Origin: Zavarzinia compransoris
Lineage (GTDB): Bacteria > Pseudomonadota > Alphaproteobacteria > Zavarziniales > Zavarziniaceae
DNA length: 64,000 bases
Direction of reading: 5' to 3'
Assembly: GCF_003173055.1 (NCBI RefSeq)
Contig: NZ_QGLF01000001.1
Coordinates: 937,085 to 1,001,084 of the forward strand
The position numbers were made by a program, and so were the translations under genes. The notes below the pieces were generated by a model, which saw nothing but the letters and a program-made list of their open reading frames with translations, did not search any database and had not been told where the DNA came from. Of this stretch, positions 21,066 through 31,538 are shown piece by piece; the first letter of the stretch is position 1, and each line of letters begins with the position of its first letter.

Positions 21066-21602
21066 CTACCGCGCAATCGTCTGGGTGCGGCGGATCTTCT
21101 TCTGCAATTGCAGAATGCCGTAAAGCAGCGCCTCGGCCGTGGGCGGGCAGCCCGGCACATAGACGTCCACCGGCACGATGCGATCGCAGCCGCGCACCAC
21201 CGAATAGGAATAATGGTAATAGCCGCCGCCATTGGCGCAGCTGCCCATCGAGATCACCCAGCGCGGCTCCGACATCTGGTCGTAGACCTTGCGCATGGCG
21301 GGCGCCATCTTGTTGGTCAGGGTGCCGGCGACGATCATCACGTCGGACTGACGCGGCGAGGCCCGGGGGGCGACGCCGAAACGCTCCATGTCGTAGCGGG
21401 GCATGGAGGAATGCATCATCTCGACCGCGCAACAGGCGAGGCCGAAGGTCATCCACCACAGCGAACCGGTCCGGGCCCAGTTCACCAGCGCGTCGAGATT
21501 GGTGACGAGAAAGCCCTTGTCGGCCAGTTCATCCGAGATATCGGTGAAGAACGGGTCCTTCACGGGGACGACGGCGCCTTCCGGCTTGGTGATCACTCCC
21601 AT
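21066..21602 (-). CDS. nuoB: NADH-quinone oxidoreductase subunit B (cluster N2)
   Basis: The 178-residue subunit holding cluster N2, the last iron-sulfur cluster before quinone. Its ligands are the tandem cysteines of [10 protein letters not shown] (57, 58), C122 in [19 protein letters not shown] and C152 in [14 protein letters not shown]. The ATG at 21602 is preferred over an in-frame ATG seven codons earlier because it has a good AAGGGGG ribosome site 8 bases upstream. It overlaps the end of nuoA by 10 bp. Confidence 0.95.
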   Translation of the reverse strand: MGVITKPEGAVVPVKDPFFTDISDELADKGFLVTNLDALVNWARTGSLWWMTFGLACCAVEMMHSSMPRYDMERFGVAPRASPRQSDVMIVAGTLTNKMAPAMRKVYDQMSEPRWVISMGSCANGGGYYHYSYSVVRGCDRIVPVDVYVPGCPPTAEALLYGILQLQKKIRRTQTIAR

Positions 21603-21958
21603 TCGAGCGCCCCCTTCTTCCATTCGTAACAGAAGCCGACGGTGAGAACACCGAGGAAGACCATCATCGACCAGAAGCCGAAAACGCCGATATCCCCGAG
21701 CGAAATGGCCCAGGGGAACAGGAAGGCGACTTCAAGGTCGAAGATGATGAAGAGAATCGACACCAGGTAGAAGCGGACGTCGAAGCGGCCGCGGGCGTCG
21801 GAGAACGCGTCGAAGCCGCATTCATAGGCCGAGAGCTTTTCGCTGTCCGGCTTCTGCTCGCCGGCGATGAGCGAGGCAATGATCATGACGATCGAGAGCC
21901 CGAGCGCGACCCCGAGGAAAATCAGGATCGGGAGATATTCCCTGAGCAACGCGTCCAT
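21593..21958 (-). CDS. nuoA: NADH-quinone oxidoreductase subunit A
   Basis: A 121-residue three-span membrane subunit and the first gene of the complex I operon. It has [40 protein letters not shown], the conserved Cys-containing loop and acidic span of the family. It begins [26 protein letters not shown] and overlaps nuoB by 10 bp. Confidence 0.96.
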   Translation of the reverse strand: MDALLREYLPILIFLGVALGLSIVMIIASLIAGEQKPDSEKLSAYECGFDAFSDARGRFDVRFYLVSILFIIFDLEVAFLFPWAISLGDIGVFGFWSMMVFLGVLTVGFCYEWKKGALEWE

Positions 21959-22353
21959 GCGAGATCCGTCAAGCGCGAGGAAAGGTCAGGAAAGCTGACT
22001 TATCGGATTCGACGCAGCAGAACTGTCTGCGCGAACGGCACCGAGCCCAAGCCAACCCCCTTCTGACCGTGGAGTATAGGCGCCGGATTATCTCAAAGAA
22101 AGTGATCGGTCCAGCCCAAAGCGCGTCTTCTTATCGCGGCGCAAGGAATTTGCTCAGGCCCTTGTGACATATGTCTAAATTGACTCGAAACTGACTTCGT
22201 TTTCTTGCTTTTGCGAAGCAATTGCAATGTCTTGGTCGCCCTGCCGGTGCCCGCCGCAGCGGCACGCCGCAGTTTCCAGACACGGCCGGCGATCCCGCCG
22301 CCCCCTCCCTGCCCCGCGTCAGCGAGTCGCGACCCCTTTTGTGATCGGAAAGC
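21959..22353 (-). promoter_or_regulatory. Upstream region of the nuo operon
   Basis: This 395-bp stretch between the tRNA-Asp terminator and nuoA holds no gene. Read leftward it has an AT-richer patch (22150-22230) and, closer to nuoA, TTTGAGATAAT and CCTATACTCC around 22070-22100; the latter looks like a -10 hexamer, but I see no well-spaced -35. The region must contain the promoter for nuoA and downstream genes unless transcription reads through from the tRNA. Confidence 0.4.
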
Positions 22354-22383
22354 AAAAAGGCCGCCCCCGGGGGACGGCCTTTT
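22354..22383 (-). terminator. Intrinsic terminator after tRNA-Asp
   Basis: A GC stem built from GGCCGCCCCC/GGGGGACGGCC is flanked by an A-run (22354-22358) and a T-run. Read leftward, the stem is followed by TTTTT, as expected of a Rho-independent terminator 12 bp after the CCA end of the tRNA. The A/T flanks on both sides may make it bidirectional. Confidence 0.85.
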
Positions 22384-22395
22384 CTGGAAATGCGC

Positions 22396-22472
<77 letters not shown>

Positions 22473-22725
22473 TTGACCAGCGAGGCGCCCTTTTAGCGGC
22501 GGCTTCGATTCTTGTCAAAAGACTATTTCCGCCGCCCCCCGTTTTCTTTCCGGCGGCCCGATCAGGCCTTCCGTTCGCGCATCGCCGCCTCATCCCCCTC
22601 GACCCGGTGGAGATGGGCGAGTGCCATGACGGCGCGCGGGAGCGGGAAAGCGTGGCAAAGCACAGCAGGGGCAAGCCGCCACCTCATCGGGCGGCGGCTT
22701 CGATTCTCCGCAAAGGATCGAGGCT

Positions 22726-24369
22726 TCAGGTCTCCGGCGCTGCCGCCGCCTCGCCGGTCAGGACATCGGCCACCGATGGGGCGAAGAGCTTGACCTGACC
22801 GTGGATCAGGACATGGCCCCCGCCGCGCGGATCCGGCCGCCCGCCGGGCATGCCGGCGGCGATCAGGGCTTCGGCGCAGCCCGGCCAATCGCCCCCGTCC
22901 GCGGGCTCGTTCACCGAGGCCCAGGACAATGTCCCGCAGGCATTGTCGCCGAAGCCGTGGCGCGCCTGCCAGTCGGCGCCATGCTCGAGCAGGAAGCGGG
23001 TCATGGCGGCATCGCCGATGAATACCGCCTGATTGAGCGCGGAAGCGGCCCAATCCCCGCCCCGGGACTCGATCGGCCAGCCCAGGCGGACCATCACTTC
23101 GACCGCCGCACCGCGGCCGAGGGCGGCCAGTTCCGACAGCAGGCTGAGGCGCGCCGGCGCCAGGGCCCCGGGCAGGTCCGGACGCCGGGCCTGGAGGCGC
23201 CGGGCGGTCGCTTCGTCCCCGGCGGCGCAGGCGGCGATGAACTGTTCGTCCTCGCTCAAGGGTTCGGCATGGCCGGCCGCGGCCAGCATCTCCGCCACCT
23301 CGGTCAGGCCGAAACGAAGGGCGAGGCCATAGGCCCCGGTGCCGTCCGGCGCCCGGACCGCGGCATCGGCCCCGGCGGCAAGCAGGGCCTCGACATGGGC
23401 CGGCGAGCGCCGCCGCCTGATCGCCCACAGCAGCGGGTGCCCCCAGCCGGCCGCCATCGGGGCGCCGGCGGCCGGCGTATTGGGATCGGCCCCGGCGGCC
23501 AGCAGCATTTTCAGCACCGCGACATCGTCGAGATCGAGCGCGCGGTAGAGCGCGTTGGTCCCCGCCACCCGGGCCCCGGCCGCCAGCAGCAGGCCGGTGC
23601 ATTCCGCACTCTCGAGCGCGTGATAGAGGGATTCGCCGTCGTTGGGATCGGCGCCGGCCGCCAGCAGCAGGCGGGTCAGCGCCGGATCCCGGTTCTGCCC
23701 GGCGGCGCCGTAAAGGGCGGAAAGCGGCATGTCCGCAGCGGGCGCTGCCGGCGAGGCCGGCGGCCAGCGGCTGCCCGCCGCCTGATCCGGGTCGGCCCCC
23801 GCCTCGAGCAGGAAGCGGGCGGCATCATGCAGGGCGGCACGAAAACGCGGCAGGCGGACAAGGCCCGAATGGGTGACCGCCACCAGCGGCGGCAATGCCA
23901 GCGGCCCGCCCGGCCGCCCGACCCAGCCGGGGTCCCGCGCGGTCGCGGCCCGCAGGACGGCGAGATCGCCGACGGCACAGGCGAGATGGGGATCGCCGCC
24001 CGGCAGGTCCGGATCGAGGTCCAGCAGGCGGGCGGCCGCGGCCGGGCTGGCCCGGTTCATGCCGCCGCAGATGTCGCCCGCATAGACGAGGCCGAGCCAG
24101 GTCGCCAGCCGCTGCCCCCGGTCGGCGGCCAGGGCCCGCGCGGCGGCGACATAGCGGCTCAATTCCGCCCAGGACGGGAAACCATATTCTCGCGCCAGGC
24201 AGAACTGGGCGTCATGCAGCCGAAGCTCAGGGATGCCCGGTACCCTGCCGGGCAGGCCGGCGCGCAGGCGGGCGAAGGCGCCCGGATCGCCGCGCCGGCA
24301 GGCGGCCAGCAGGTCCTTGGCCTGTTTCTTCAGCAGATCGATATTGGGGCGGTCGGGAAGCCGTGTCAT
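22726..24369 (-). CDS. Ankyrin-repeat protein
   Basis: A 547-residue protein starting MTRLPDRPNIDLLKKQAKDL, an N-terminal motif shared by many bacterial ankyrin-repeat proteins, followed by AREYGFPSWAELSRYV. Ankyrin units recur from about residue 200, for example ARFLLEAGADPDQAAG, LTRLLLAAGADPNDGE, LKMLLAAGADPNTPAA, VEALLAAGADAAVRAP and MTRFLLEHGADWQARHG. There is no signal peptide or membrane span, so a cytoplasmic protein-binding role is likely; the partner is unknown. The ATG at 24369 has a GGAGGG ribosome site 4-5 bases upstream. It lies between two identical tRNA-Asp genes, outside the usual hup-tRNA-nuo order. Confidence 0.85.
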   Translation of the reverse strand: MTRLPDRPNIDLLKKQAKDLLAACRRGDPGAFARLRAGLPGRVPGIPELRLHDAQFCLAREYGFPSWAELSRYVAAARALAADRGQRLATWLGLVYAGDICGGMNRASPAAAARLLDLDPDLPGGDPHLACAVGDLAVLRAATARDPGWVGRPGGPLALPPLVAVTHSGLVRLPRFRAALHDAARFLLEAGADPDQAAGSRWPPASPAAPAADMPLSALYGAAGQNRDPALTRLLLAAGADPNDGESLYHALESAECTGLLLAAGARVAGTNALYRALDLDDVAVLKMLLAAGADPNTPAAGAPMAAGWGHPLLWAIRRRRSPAHVEALLAAGADAAVRAPDGTGAYGLALRFGLTEVAEMLAAAGHAEPLSEDEQFIAACAAGDEATARRLQARRPDLPGALAPARLSLLSELAALGRGAAVEVMVRLGWPIESRGGDWAASALNQAVFIGDAAMTRFLLEHGADWQARHGFGDNACGTLSWASVNEPADGGDWPGCAEALIAAGMPGGRPDPRGGGHVLIHGQVKLFAPSVADVLTGEAAAAPET

Positions 24370-24551
24370 GGACCCTCCGTGCAGAGATGCCGACGGCCCG
24401 CATGTTCGGCTGCACAAAGGTCTGGCTTGCCAGTTCAGCGATGCAAGTGGGTTCAACCCTTCCCGCGGGCCCGGATGCGGCCTGCACCGCCCGCCAACCA
24501 TAGGGGGCCGGAAAGGCGGGGGTCAATGCCGCGTTTCGCACCGCGGTCATG

Positions 24552-24583
24552 AAAAAGCCGCCTGCCCCAGGGGGCGGCGGCTT
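24552..24583 (-). terminator. Intrinsic terminator after the second tRNA-Asp
   Basis: Leftward, the sequence AAGCCGCC...GGCGGCTTTTT forms a strong stem, with TTTTT from the A-run at 24552-24556. It lies 14 bp after the tRNA CCA end, in the same layout as the terminator of the other tRNA-Asp copy, but the stem sequence differs. Confidence 0.8.
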
Positions 24584-24597
24584 GTCCAACTTCGTGG

Positions 24598-24674
<77 letters not shown>

Positions 24675-24732
24675 GTGACCAGCGAAGGCCGTCTTTCTAC
24701 TGATGCCCCATCGTCCTGTCAAGCGGCATCCA

Positions 24733-24775
24733 TGACCTGGCCGTGACGGCCGTGACCCGGTTGTGACTGCCGTCA
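24733..24775. promoter_or_regulatory. Phased TGAC repeats upstream of the C58-like gene
   Basis: TGAC occurs at 24733, 24744, 24753 and 24764, spaced 11, 9 and 11 bp, and an inverted GTCA follows at 24772. Three of them read GTGAC. Spacing near one helical turn, 60-100 bp before the start codon at 24833, suggests a multimeric regulator site; the regulator is unknown. Confidence 0.35.
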
Positions 24776-24832
24776 TGGCGCCCGCCCGGCGCATCCTTCA
24801 TACTCGCGCCGTGCAATCCGAGGACGCCCGCC

Positions 24833-25558
24833 ATGGCCGCCAACAGCCCGATCAAGGGTGATTTCATCGCTTTCGTCCCCTTCAGCCAGACCGCGCTGCT
24901 GTCGCAGCACAACCGCGACCCCGAACTGAAGGAAGGCATCTGCGCCGGGCTGGTGGATTTCTGGCTGCGCACCATCGGCAAGAACCCGGGCGAATCGCCG
25001 CGCGAGCGCATCTCCTTCCTGGGCGCGCCGCCGGCCTTTGGCCTGGTCATGCAGCACTACAAGGATTTCATCCGCGACTGGGATGCGCTCGGTGGGGTGC
25101 AGGCCCGCTCCATGGCGGGGGATCGGGCCGGCCTGCATTATGACAGCGACAATACCCATATCGGCCCGCCGCCCAGCTTCGGCAATTTCTCCGCCCCCAC
25201 GGTCGAGGAATGGCAGACCTCGGAAGAGATGATGCGGATCCTGGCCAAGGACCTGAACCGCCTCAATGTCGGCATGGCCTGGGACCTGCAGTTCCGCGAT
25301 ACGGTGAACGGCGGCAACGGCGCCCATGCCATCGCCGGCTACAGCTGCTTCACCAGCGTCACCGGCAACATGCACCGGATCACCGCCCATCTGTTCGACC
25401 CGAACTACGGCGAATGGGTGATGACCCACGGCCAGATCGCCACCTTCCTGGCCGGGCTTTCCGATCTCTATTTCAAGGATACGGGCTGGCACCTGCAAAG
25501 CGTCACCCGCATCAGCCTGACCGGCTCGCAGAAGACGTCGAGGCGTGGTGGGCGATGA
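24833..25558 (+). CDS. Putative YopT-type (C58-like) cysteine protease
   Basis: A 241-residue protein with the layout of C58 papain-fold proteases such as YopT and AvrPphB. The likely catalytic triad is C37 in ELKEGICAGLVDFWLRTI, H165 in NGAHAIAGYSC and D189 in HLFDPNYGEWV. The GxCxGL...W, HA and DPNxGE contexts all match the family pattern. No signal peptide is seen, as in secreted effectors of this type, so delivery, if any, is unknown. A GAGGAC ribosome site precedes the ATG. The stop codon lies inside the 3' end of the opposite-strand tRNA-Val gene (13-bp overlap), so the last codons are made of tRNA sequence. It runs opposite to the surrounding genes. Family assignment rests on motif recognition only. 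Confidence 0.65.
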   Translation: MAANSPIKGDFIAFVPFSQTALLSQHNRDPELKEGICAGLVDFWLRTIGKNPGESPRERISFLGAPPAFGLVMQHYKDFIRDWDALGGVQARSMAGDRAGLHYDSDNTHIGPPPSFGNFSAPTVEEWQTSEEMMRILAKDLNRLNVGMAWDLQFRDTVNGGNGAHAIAGYSCFTSVTGNMHRITAHLFDPNYGEWVMTHGQIATFLAGLSDLYFKDTGWHLQSVTRISLTGSQKTSRRGGR

Positions 25559-25620
25559 CGGGATCGAACCGCCGACATTCTCGGTGTAAACGAGACGCTC
25601 TACCCCTGAGCTAATCGCCC
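25546..25620 (-). tRNA. tRNA-Val (TAC)
   Basis: A 75-nt cloverleaf starting GGGCGATTAGCTCAGGGG, with anticodon loop TTTACAC (anticodon TAC), T-arm GGCGGTTCGATCCCGTC and encoded CCA. Position next to hup is the usual one in this bacterial class. Its 3' end overlaps the C58-like gene on the other strand. Confidence 0.96.
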
Positions 25621-25643
25621 GCCGGGCCCCGAAGAGAGGGCCC

Positions 25644-25679
25644 AAAAACAAGACCGGCCGCACCGAGGCGCGGCCGGCA
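25644..25679 (-). terminator. Intrinsic terminator after hup
   Basis: Leftward, the stem CCGGCCGC...GCGGCCGG (25654-25661 with 25670-25677) is followed by TCTTGTTTTT. It lies about 40 bp after the HU stop codon and just before tRNA-Val. Confidence 0.85.
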
Positions 25680-25714
25680 AATCATCAACCGCGGCCGGAT
25701 GCGGCCGCGGCAAC

Positions 25715-25990
25715 TCAGTTCAGCGCGTCTTTCAGGCCCTTGCCCGGACGGAACTTCGGCTGCACCGAAGCCGGGATCTCGATCTTCTCGCCGGTCCGCG
25801 GGTTGCGGCCTTCGGAGGCGGCACGCTTCACGACATCGAAAGTGCCGAAGCCGACCAGACGCACATCATCGCCCTGCTTCAGCGCATTGGTGATCGCCTC
25901 GAACACGGCATCGACAGCGCGGCCCGCGTCCGTCTTCGAGAGCCCAGCCGATTCCGCGACAGCCGCGATGAGGTCGTTCTTATTTGCCAC
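25715..25990 (-). CDS. hupB: DNA-binding protein HU
   Basis: A 91-residue nucleoid protein of the HU/IHF family: MANKNDLIAAVAESAGLSKTDA, then VRLVGFGTFDVVKRAASEGRNPRTGEKIEIPA and KFRPGKGLKDALN. The GRNPRTGE segment is the DNA-bending arm. The sequence is HU-like rather than IHF-like. It follows lon with 190 bp between and has its own terminator, so it is probably transcribed alone or by readthrough from lon. Confidence 0.95.
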   Translation of the reverse strand: MANKNDLIAAVAESAGLSKTDAGRAVDAVFEAITNALKQGDDVRLVGFGTFDVVKRAASEGRNPRTGEKIEIPASVQPKFRPGKGLKDALN

Positions 25991-26124
25991 TATTGCCCCC
26001 TTCGTGAGGTTGTTAATCCAGCCGAAACGCCCGCCGGAATCGCCGCGATCTTAAGAGCGGCCCCGAGGGGCGTCAAAGTAAAAAACCAAGGGTTTCCGCC
26101 ATTCTTGCGCCCACACCGATGCTC

Positions 26125-26166
26125 AAAAATGACGCCGCCCACCCGGGTGACCGGATGGGCGGCGCC
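26125..26166 (-). terminator. Intrinsic terminator after lon
   Basis: Leftward, GGCGCCGCCCATCCGG pairs with CCGGGTGGGCGGCGTC around a TCAC loop and is followed by ATTTTTG. It begins about 15 bp after the Lon stop codon. Confidence 0.9.
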
Positions 26167-26180
26167 AATTTAGGCAGCGA

Positions 26181-28592
<2,412 letters not shown>

Positions 28593-28716
28593 GGGCTGTC
28601 TTTCGTCATGGGCCGACCACGCCGGCCCGCAAAGGCACCGGCCCGGTCGCCCGCAGGGGGGACAGGCTTCTCACCGCAACGCGTGTGACCGTATCGCGAC
28701 TTGAATTATTAACGAG

Positions 28717-28743
28717 ATGTGGCTGGCGGCGCCCCGCTTCAAG
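28717..28743 (-). promoter_or_regulatory. Candidate sigma32 (RpoH) promoter for lon
   Basis: Leftward, CCCCCCTTGAA has its CTTGAA at 28743-28738, and after a 15-bp spacer comes CCACAT (28722-28717). This closely follows the alphaproteobacterial heat-shock pattern CTTGAA / CCCCAT. The -35 box lies in the loop of a GGCGCCCC/GGGGCGCC hairpin 30 bp after clpX ends, so one structure may both end clpX transcription and start lon. Confidence 0.6.
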
Positions 28744-28777
28744 GGGGGCGCCGTTGCGCTTGACGTATGCCCCGCCG

Positions 28778-30043
28778 TCAGGCACCGCTGGCCTTGTCCT
28801 CACGCCGCGCGGCGTGGGAATAGAGCGGCTTGGCCCGCCCTTCGACCACTTCGGCATTGATCACCACCTCGTCGACATCGGCAAGGCCGGGCAGGTCGAA
28901 CATGGTGTCGAGCAGGATGCTCTCCATGATCGAGCGCAGGCCCCGGGCGCCGGTCTTGCGGGCGATCGCCTTGCGGGCGACGGCCTTCAGCGCATCCTCG
29001 GCGAAGGTCAGCTTGGTGTCCTCCATCTCGAACAGGCGCTGGTACTGCTTCAGCAGCGCATTCTTCGGCGCCGACAGGATCTCGACCAGCGCTTCCTCGG
29101 AAAGGTCGTTCAGGGTCGCGATCACCGGCAGGCGACCGACGAATTCGGGGATCAGGCCGAATTTCAGCAGGTCTTCCGGCTCGATATCGCGGAGGATCTC
29201 GCCCGTGCCGCGATCGTCCGGCCCCTTGACCTCGGCGCCGAAGCCGATCGACTTGCCCTGGCGCCGCCCGGCGATGATCTTCTCGAGGCCGGCGAAGGCG
29301 CCGCCGCAGATGAACAGGATGTTGGTCGTATCCACCTGCAGGAATTCCTGCTGCGGATGCTTGCGGCCGCCCTGGGGCGGAACGCTGGCGACCGTGCCTT
29401 CCATGATCTTCAGCAAGGCCTGCTGCACGCCCTCGCCCGAGACGTCGCGGGTGATCGACGGGTTGTCGGACTTGCGGCTGATCTTGTCCACTTCGTCGAT
29501 ATAGACGATGCCGCGCTGCGCCCGCTCGACATTGTAGTCGGCGGCCTGGAGCAGCTTCAGGATGATGTTTTCCACGTCCTCGCCGACATAGCCGGCTTCG
29601 GTCAGCGTGGTCGCATCCGCCATCGTGAAGGGCACGTCCAGGATGCGGGCCAGGGTCTGGGCCAGCAGCGTCTTGCCGCAGCCGGTCGGCCCGATCAGCA
29701 GGATGTTCGACTTCGCCAGTTCGACGTCGTTGTTCTTCGCCGCGTGGCTGAGACGCTTGTAGTGGTTGTGGACGGCGACGGACAGCACCCGCTTGGCGTG
29801 ATACTGGCCGATCACATAGTCGTCCAGCACGCGGCAGATATCCTGCGGCGTCGGGACCCCGTCCCTGGTCTTCACGAGGGCGGACTTGTGCTCCTCGCGA
29901 ATGATGTCCATGCACAGCTCGACGCATTCATCGCAGATGAAAACGGTCGGGCCGGCAATGAGCTTGCGCACCTCGTGCTGGCTCTTCCCGCAGAAAGAGC
30001 AGTACAGGGTGTTCTTGGAGTCGCTGCCGCTGAGCTTGGTCAT
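28778..30043 (-). CDS. clpX: ATP-dependent Clp protease ATPase ClpX
   Basis: A 421-residue AAA+ unfoldase that feeds substrates to ClpP. The N-terminal zinc domain has four cysteines in LYCSFCGK and [10 protein letters not shown]. Walker A is GPTGCGKT, followed by [19 protein letters not shown] and Walker [11 protein letters not shown]. The pore and sensor region is intact, and [15 protein letters not shown] precedes the C-terminal lid. The start at 30043 ([16 protein letters not shown]) is the standard one; an upstream in-frame extension is ignored. It follows clpP with a gap of 295 bp. Confidence 0.97.
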   Translation of the reverse strand: MTKLSGSDSKNTLYCSFCGKSQHEVRKLIAGPTVFICDECVELCMDIIREEHKSALVKTRDGVPTPQDICRVLDDYVIGQYHAKRVLSVAVHNHYKRLSHAAKNNDVELAKSNILLIGPTGCGKTLLAQTLARILDVPFTMADATTLTEAGYVGEDVENIILKLLQAADYNVERAQRGIVYIDEVDKISRKSDNPSITRDVSGEGVQQALLKIMEGTVASVPPQGGRKHPQQEFLQVDTTNILFICGGAFAGLEKIIAGRRQGKSIGFGAEVKGPDDRGTGEILRDIEPEDLLKFGLIPEFVGRLPVIATLNDLSEEALVEILSAPKNALLKQYQRLFEMEDTKLTFAEDALKAVARKAIARKTGARGLRSIMESILLDTMFDLPGLADVDEVVINAEVVEGRAKPLYSHAARREDKASGA

Positions 30044-30087
30044 CTTCACTCCATCCCAATCCCCGCCCCCCGATCGTAGAAGCCTTT

Positions 30088-30102
30088 TTGTGCATTGCAC
30101 AA
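30088..30102. promoter_or_regulatory. Perfect palindrome upstream of clpX
   Basis: TTGTGCATTGCACAA is a 7-1-7 perfect dyad 45 bp upstream of the ClpX start. Its left half could serve as a -35 region for TACGAT 18 bp on (leftward). A related sequence, TTGTGCAGTGCGGAA, lies upstream of the phasin gene (55123-55137). A regulator site is likely; which regulator is unknown. Confidence 0.4.
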
Positions 30103-30338
30103 GAGACTTTCTCTAAACGGGCGGCGGGCGCCGAGAAGCGCCTATGTTCTGGCGCGGCGACCGCCCTGCCCGTCGGGGCACGAGTCAGGCACCGCTCCGG
30201 TGCCCACCATGCTGCGATACGAGCATGGCTCCCGGTTGCCTATCAAGTCATGTTTAGCCGTGAAGGGCTTGCTTCAAGGTAAACAATCGCACCGCAGCGG
30301 GGCGAATCCCGATCCGGGACCGCCCCGCCGATCGCCGG

Positions 30339-30983
30339 TCAGGCCGCGGCCTTGTCCGCCTCCGGATCCGGCCGGGCGCTGAACACCTGGTCGATCAGGC
30401 CGAAATCCTTGGCCTGATCGGCCGTCATGAAGTTGTCGCGCTCCAGCGCCGCCTCGATCTTCTCGAAGGGCTGGCCCGTGTGCTGGACATAGATTTCGTT
30501 CAGCCGCTTCCTGAGCGCCAGGATCTCGCGGGCCTGGATCTCGATGTCCGTCGCCTGGCCCTGGGCACCGCCCGAGGGCTGGTGCACCATGATGCGCGAA
30601 TTCGGCAGGGCGATGCGCTGGCCCGCCGCGCCGGCGGCGAGCAGGAGCGAGCCCATCGAACAGGCCTGGCCGAAGCAGACGGTCGAAACCTTCGGCTTGA
30701 TGTACTGCATCGTGTCGTAGATGCCGAGGCCCGAGGTGACGACGCCGCCCGGCGAATTGATATAGAGGGCGATGTCCTTCTTCGGGTTTTCGGCTTCGAG
30801 GAACAGCAGCTGGGCGGTGATCAGCGACGAGACCGCGTCGTTGACCGGGCCGACCAGGAAAATGATTCTCTCCTTCAGCAGGCGGGAATAGATGTCGAAG
30901 GCCCGCTCGCCCCTTGCCGTCTGCTCGACCACCATGGGCACCAGGGTGTTCATGGTGAACTCGTACGGATCCTTCATCATCAC
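30339..30983 (-). CDS. clpP: ATP-dependent Clp protease proteolytic subunit
   Basis: A 214-residue serine peptidase forming the ClpP barrel. The catalytic triad is S109 ([13 protein letters not shown]), H134 ([11 protein letters not shown]) and D183 ([18 protein letters not shown]). The [19 protein letters not shown] segment is typical. A CTTGAA motif about 90 bp upstream (31075-31070, leftward) suggests heat-shock control, though I see no good -10. It precedes clpX. Between the two genes the leftward strand has a GC-rich hairpin (about 30299-30326) that may partly terminate. Confidence 0.97.
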   Translation of the reverse strand: MMMKDPYEFTMNTLVPMVVEQTARGERAFDIYSRLLKERIIFLVGPVNDAVSSLITAQLLFLEAENPKKDIALYINSPGGVVTSGLGIYDTMQYIKPKVSTVCFGQACSMGSLLLAAGAAGQRIALPNSRIMVHQPSGGAQGQATDIEIQAREILALRKRLNEIYVQHTGQPFEKIEAALERDNFMTADQAKDFGLIDQVFSARPDPEADKAAA

Positions 30984-31093
30984 GTCGTCTCCTGCCCCCT
31001 GCCCGTCATCCGAATCTGGACGGCAGGGCTATGCTCAACGGTTAGCATCTGTCGATGCATCGTGGCAATTTCAAGAAAGCGGATGAAGATTTG

Positions 31094-31468
31094 CTATTCG
31101 CGCCCCGCCGCCCGCCAGCCGAGCACGCACAACCCCAGCATGACCGCATTGCCGAGGGCGTCCAGCAGGCCGATCCAGGTCAGCATGGGCTCGACCACGA
31201 AGAACCAGTAGTTGAAGACGAAAAACGGCAGCAGGGCGATGCCATAGGCGAGAAAAGTGGCGCGGGTGAAGCGCGAGAAGGCGGCGAACAGGCCGGACAG
31301 CAGCGCCTGGGCGCCGAAGCACCCGACCAGAATGGGCACGACCGGATCGTCGCCCCGGTAGGCCGGCGTCACGGTCAGGTCCAGCACCGACTGCGGCGCG
31401 ACCAGGCACCAGCCCCCGAGCACGAAGAAGACGGACGCCAGCAGGAATTGGATCTTGCGGACCGACAT
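31094..31468 (-). CDS. Hypothetical four-span membrane protein
   Basis: A 124-residue hydrophobic protein with about four membrane spans (near 7-27, 43-62, 68-88 and 98-118). The order is KIQFLLASVFFVLGGWCLVAP, PILVGCFGAQALLSGLFAAF, ATFLAYGIALLPFFVFNYWFF and GLLDALGNAVMLGLCVLGW. No family is recognised with confidence. It sits between tig and clpP in the same direction, where other genomes usually have nothing, so it is probably a small accessory gene. It follows the tig terminator. Confidence 0.7.
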   Translation of the reverse strand: MSVRKIQFLLASVFFVLGGWCLVAPQSVLDLTVTPAYRGDDPVVPILVGCFGAQALLSGLFAAFSRFTRATFLAYGIALLPFFVFNYWFFVVEPMLTWIGLLDALGNAVMLGLCVLGWRAAGRE

Positions 31469-31485
31469 GGCTCCCCCTTCACGTG

Positions 31486-31516
31486 AAAAGCCCCGGATCA
31501 GGCCGATCCGGGGCTT
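31486..31516 (-). terminator. Intrinsic terminator after tig
   Basis: Leftward, a perfect 12-bp stem (31505-31516 with 31488-31499) and a 5-nt loop are followed by TTTT. It ends 22 bp after the trigger factor stop and before the start of the small membrane protein gene. Confidence 0.92.
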
Positions 31517-31538
31517 GTCGATGCGATTGCGGCCGGGC

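Noticed and set aside
22562..22687. 41-codon minus-strand frame between the ankyrin gene and tRNA-Asp
   Set aside because: There is no clear ribosome site or conserved motif, and it overlaps nothing that would require it.
28606..28857. 83-codon minus-strand frame between clpX and lon
   Set aside because: It overlaps the clpX end and the probable lon promoter and has no family features.
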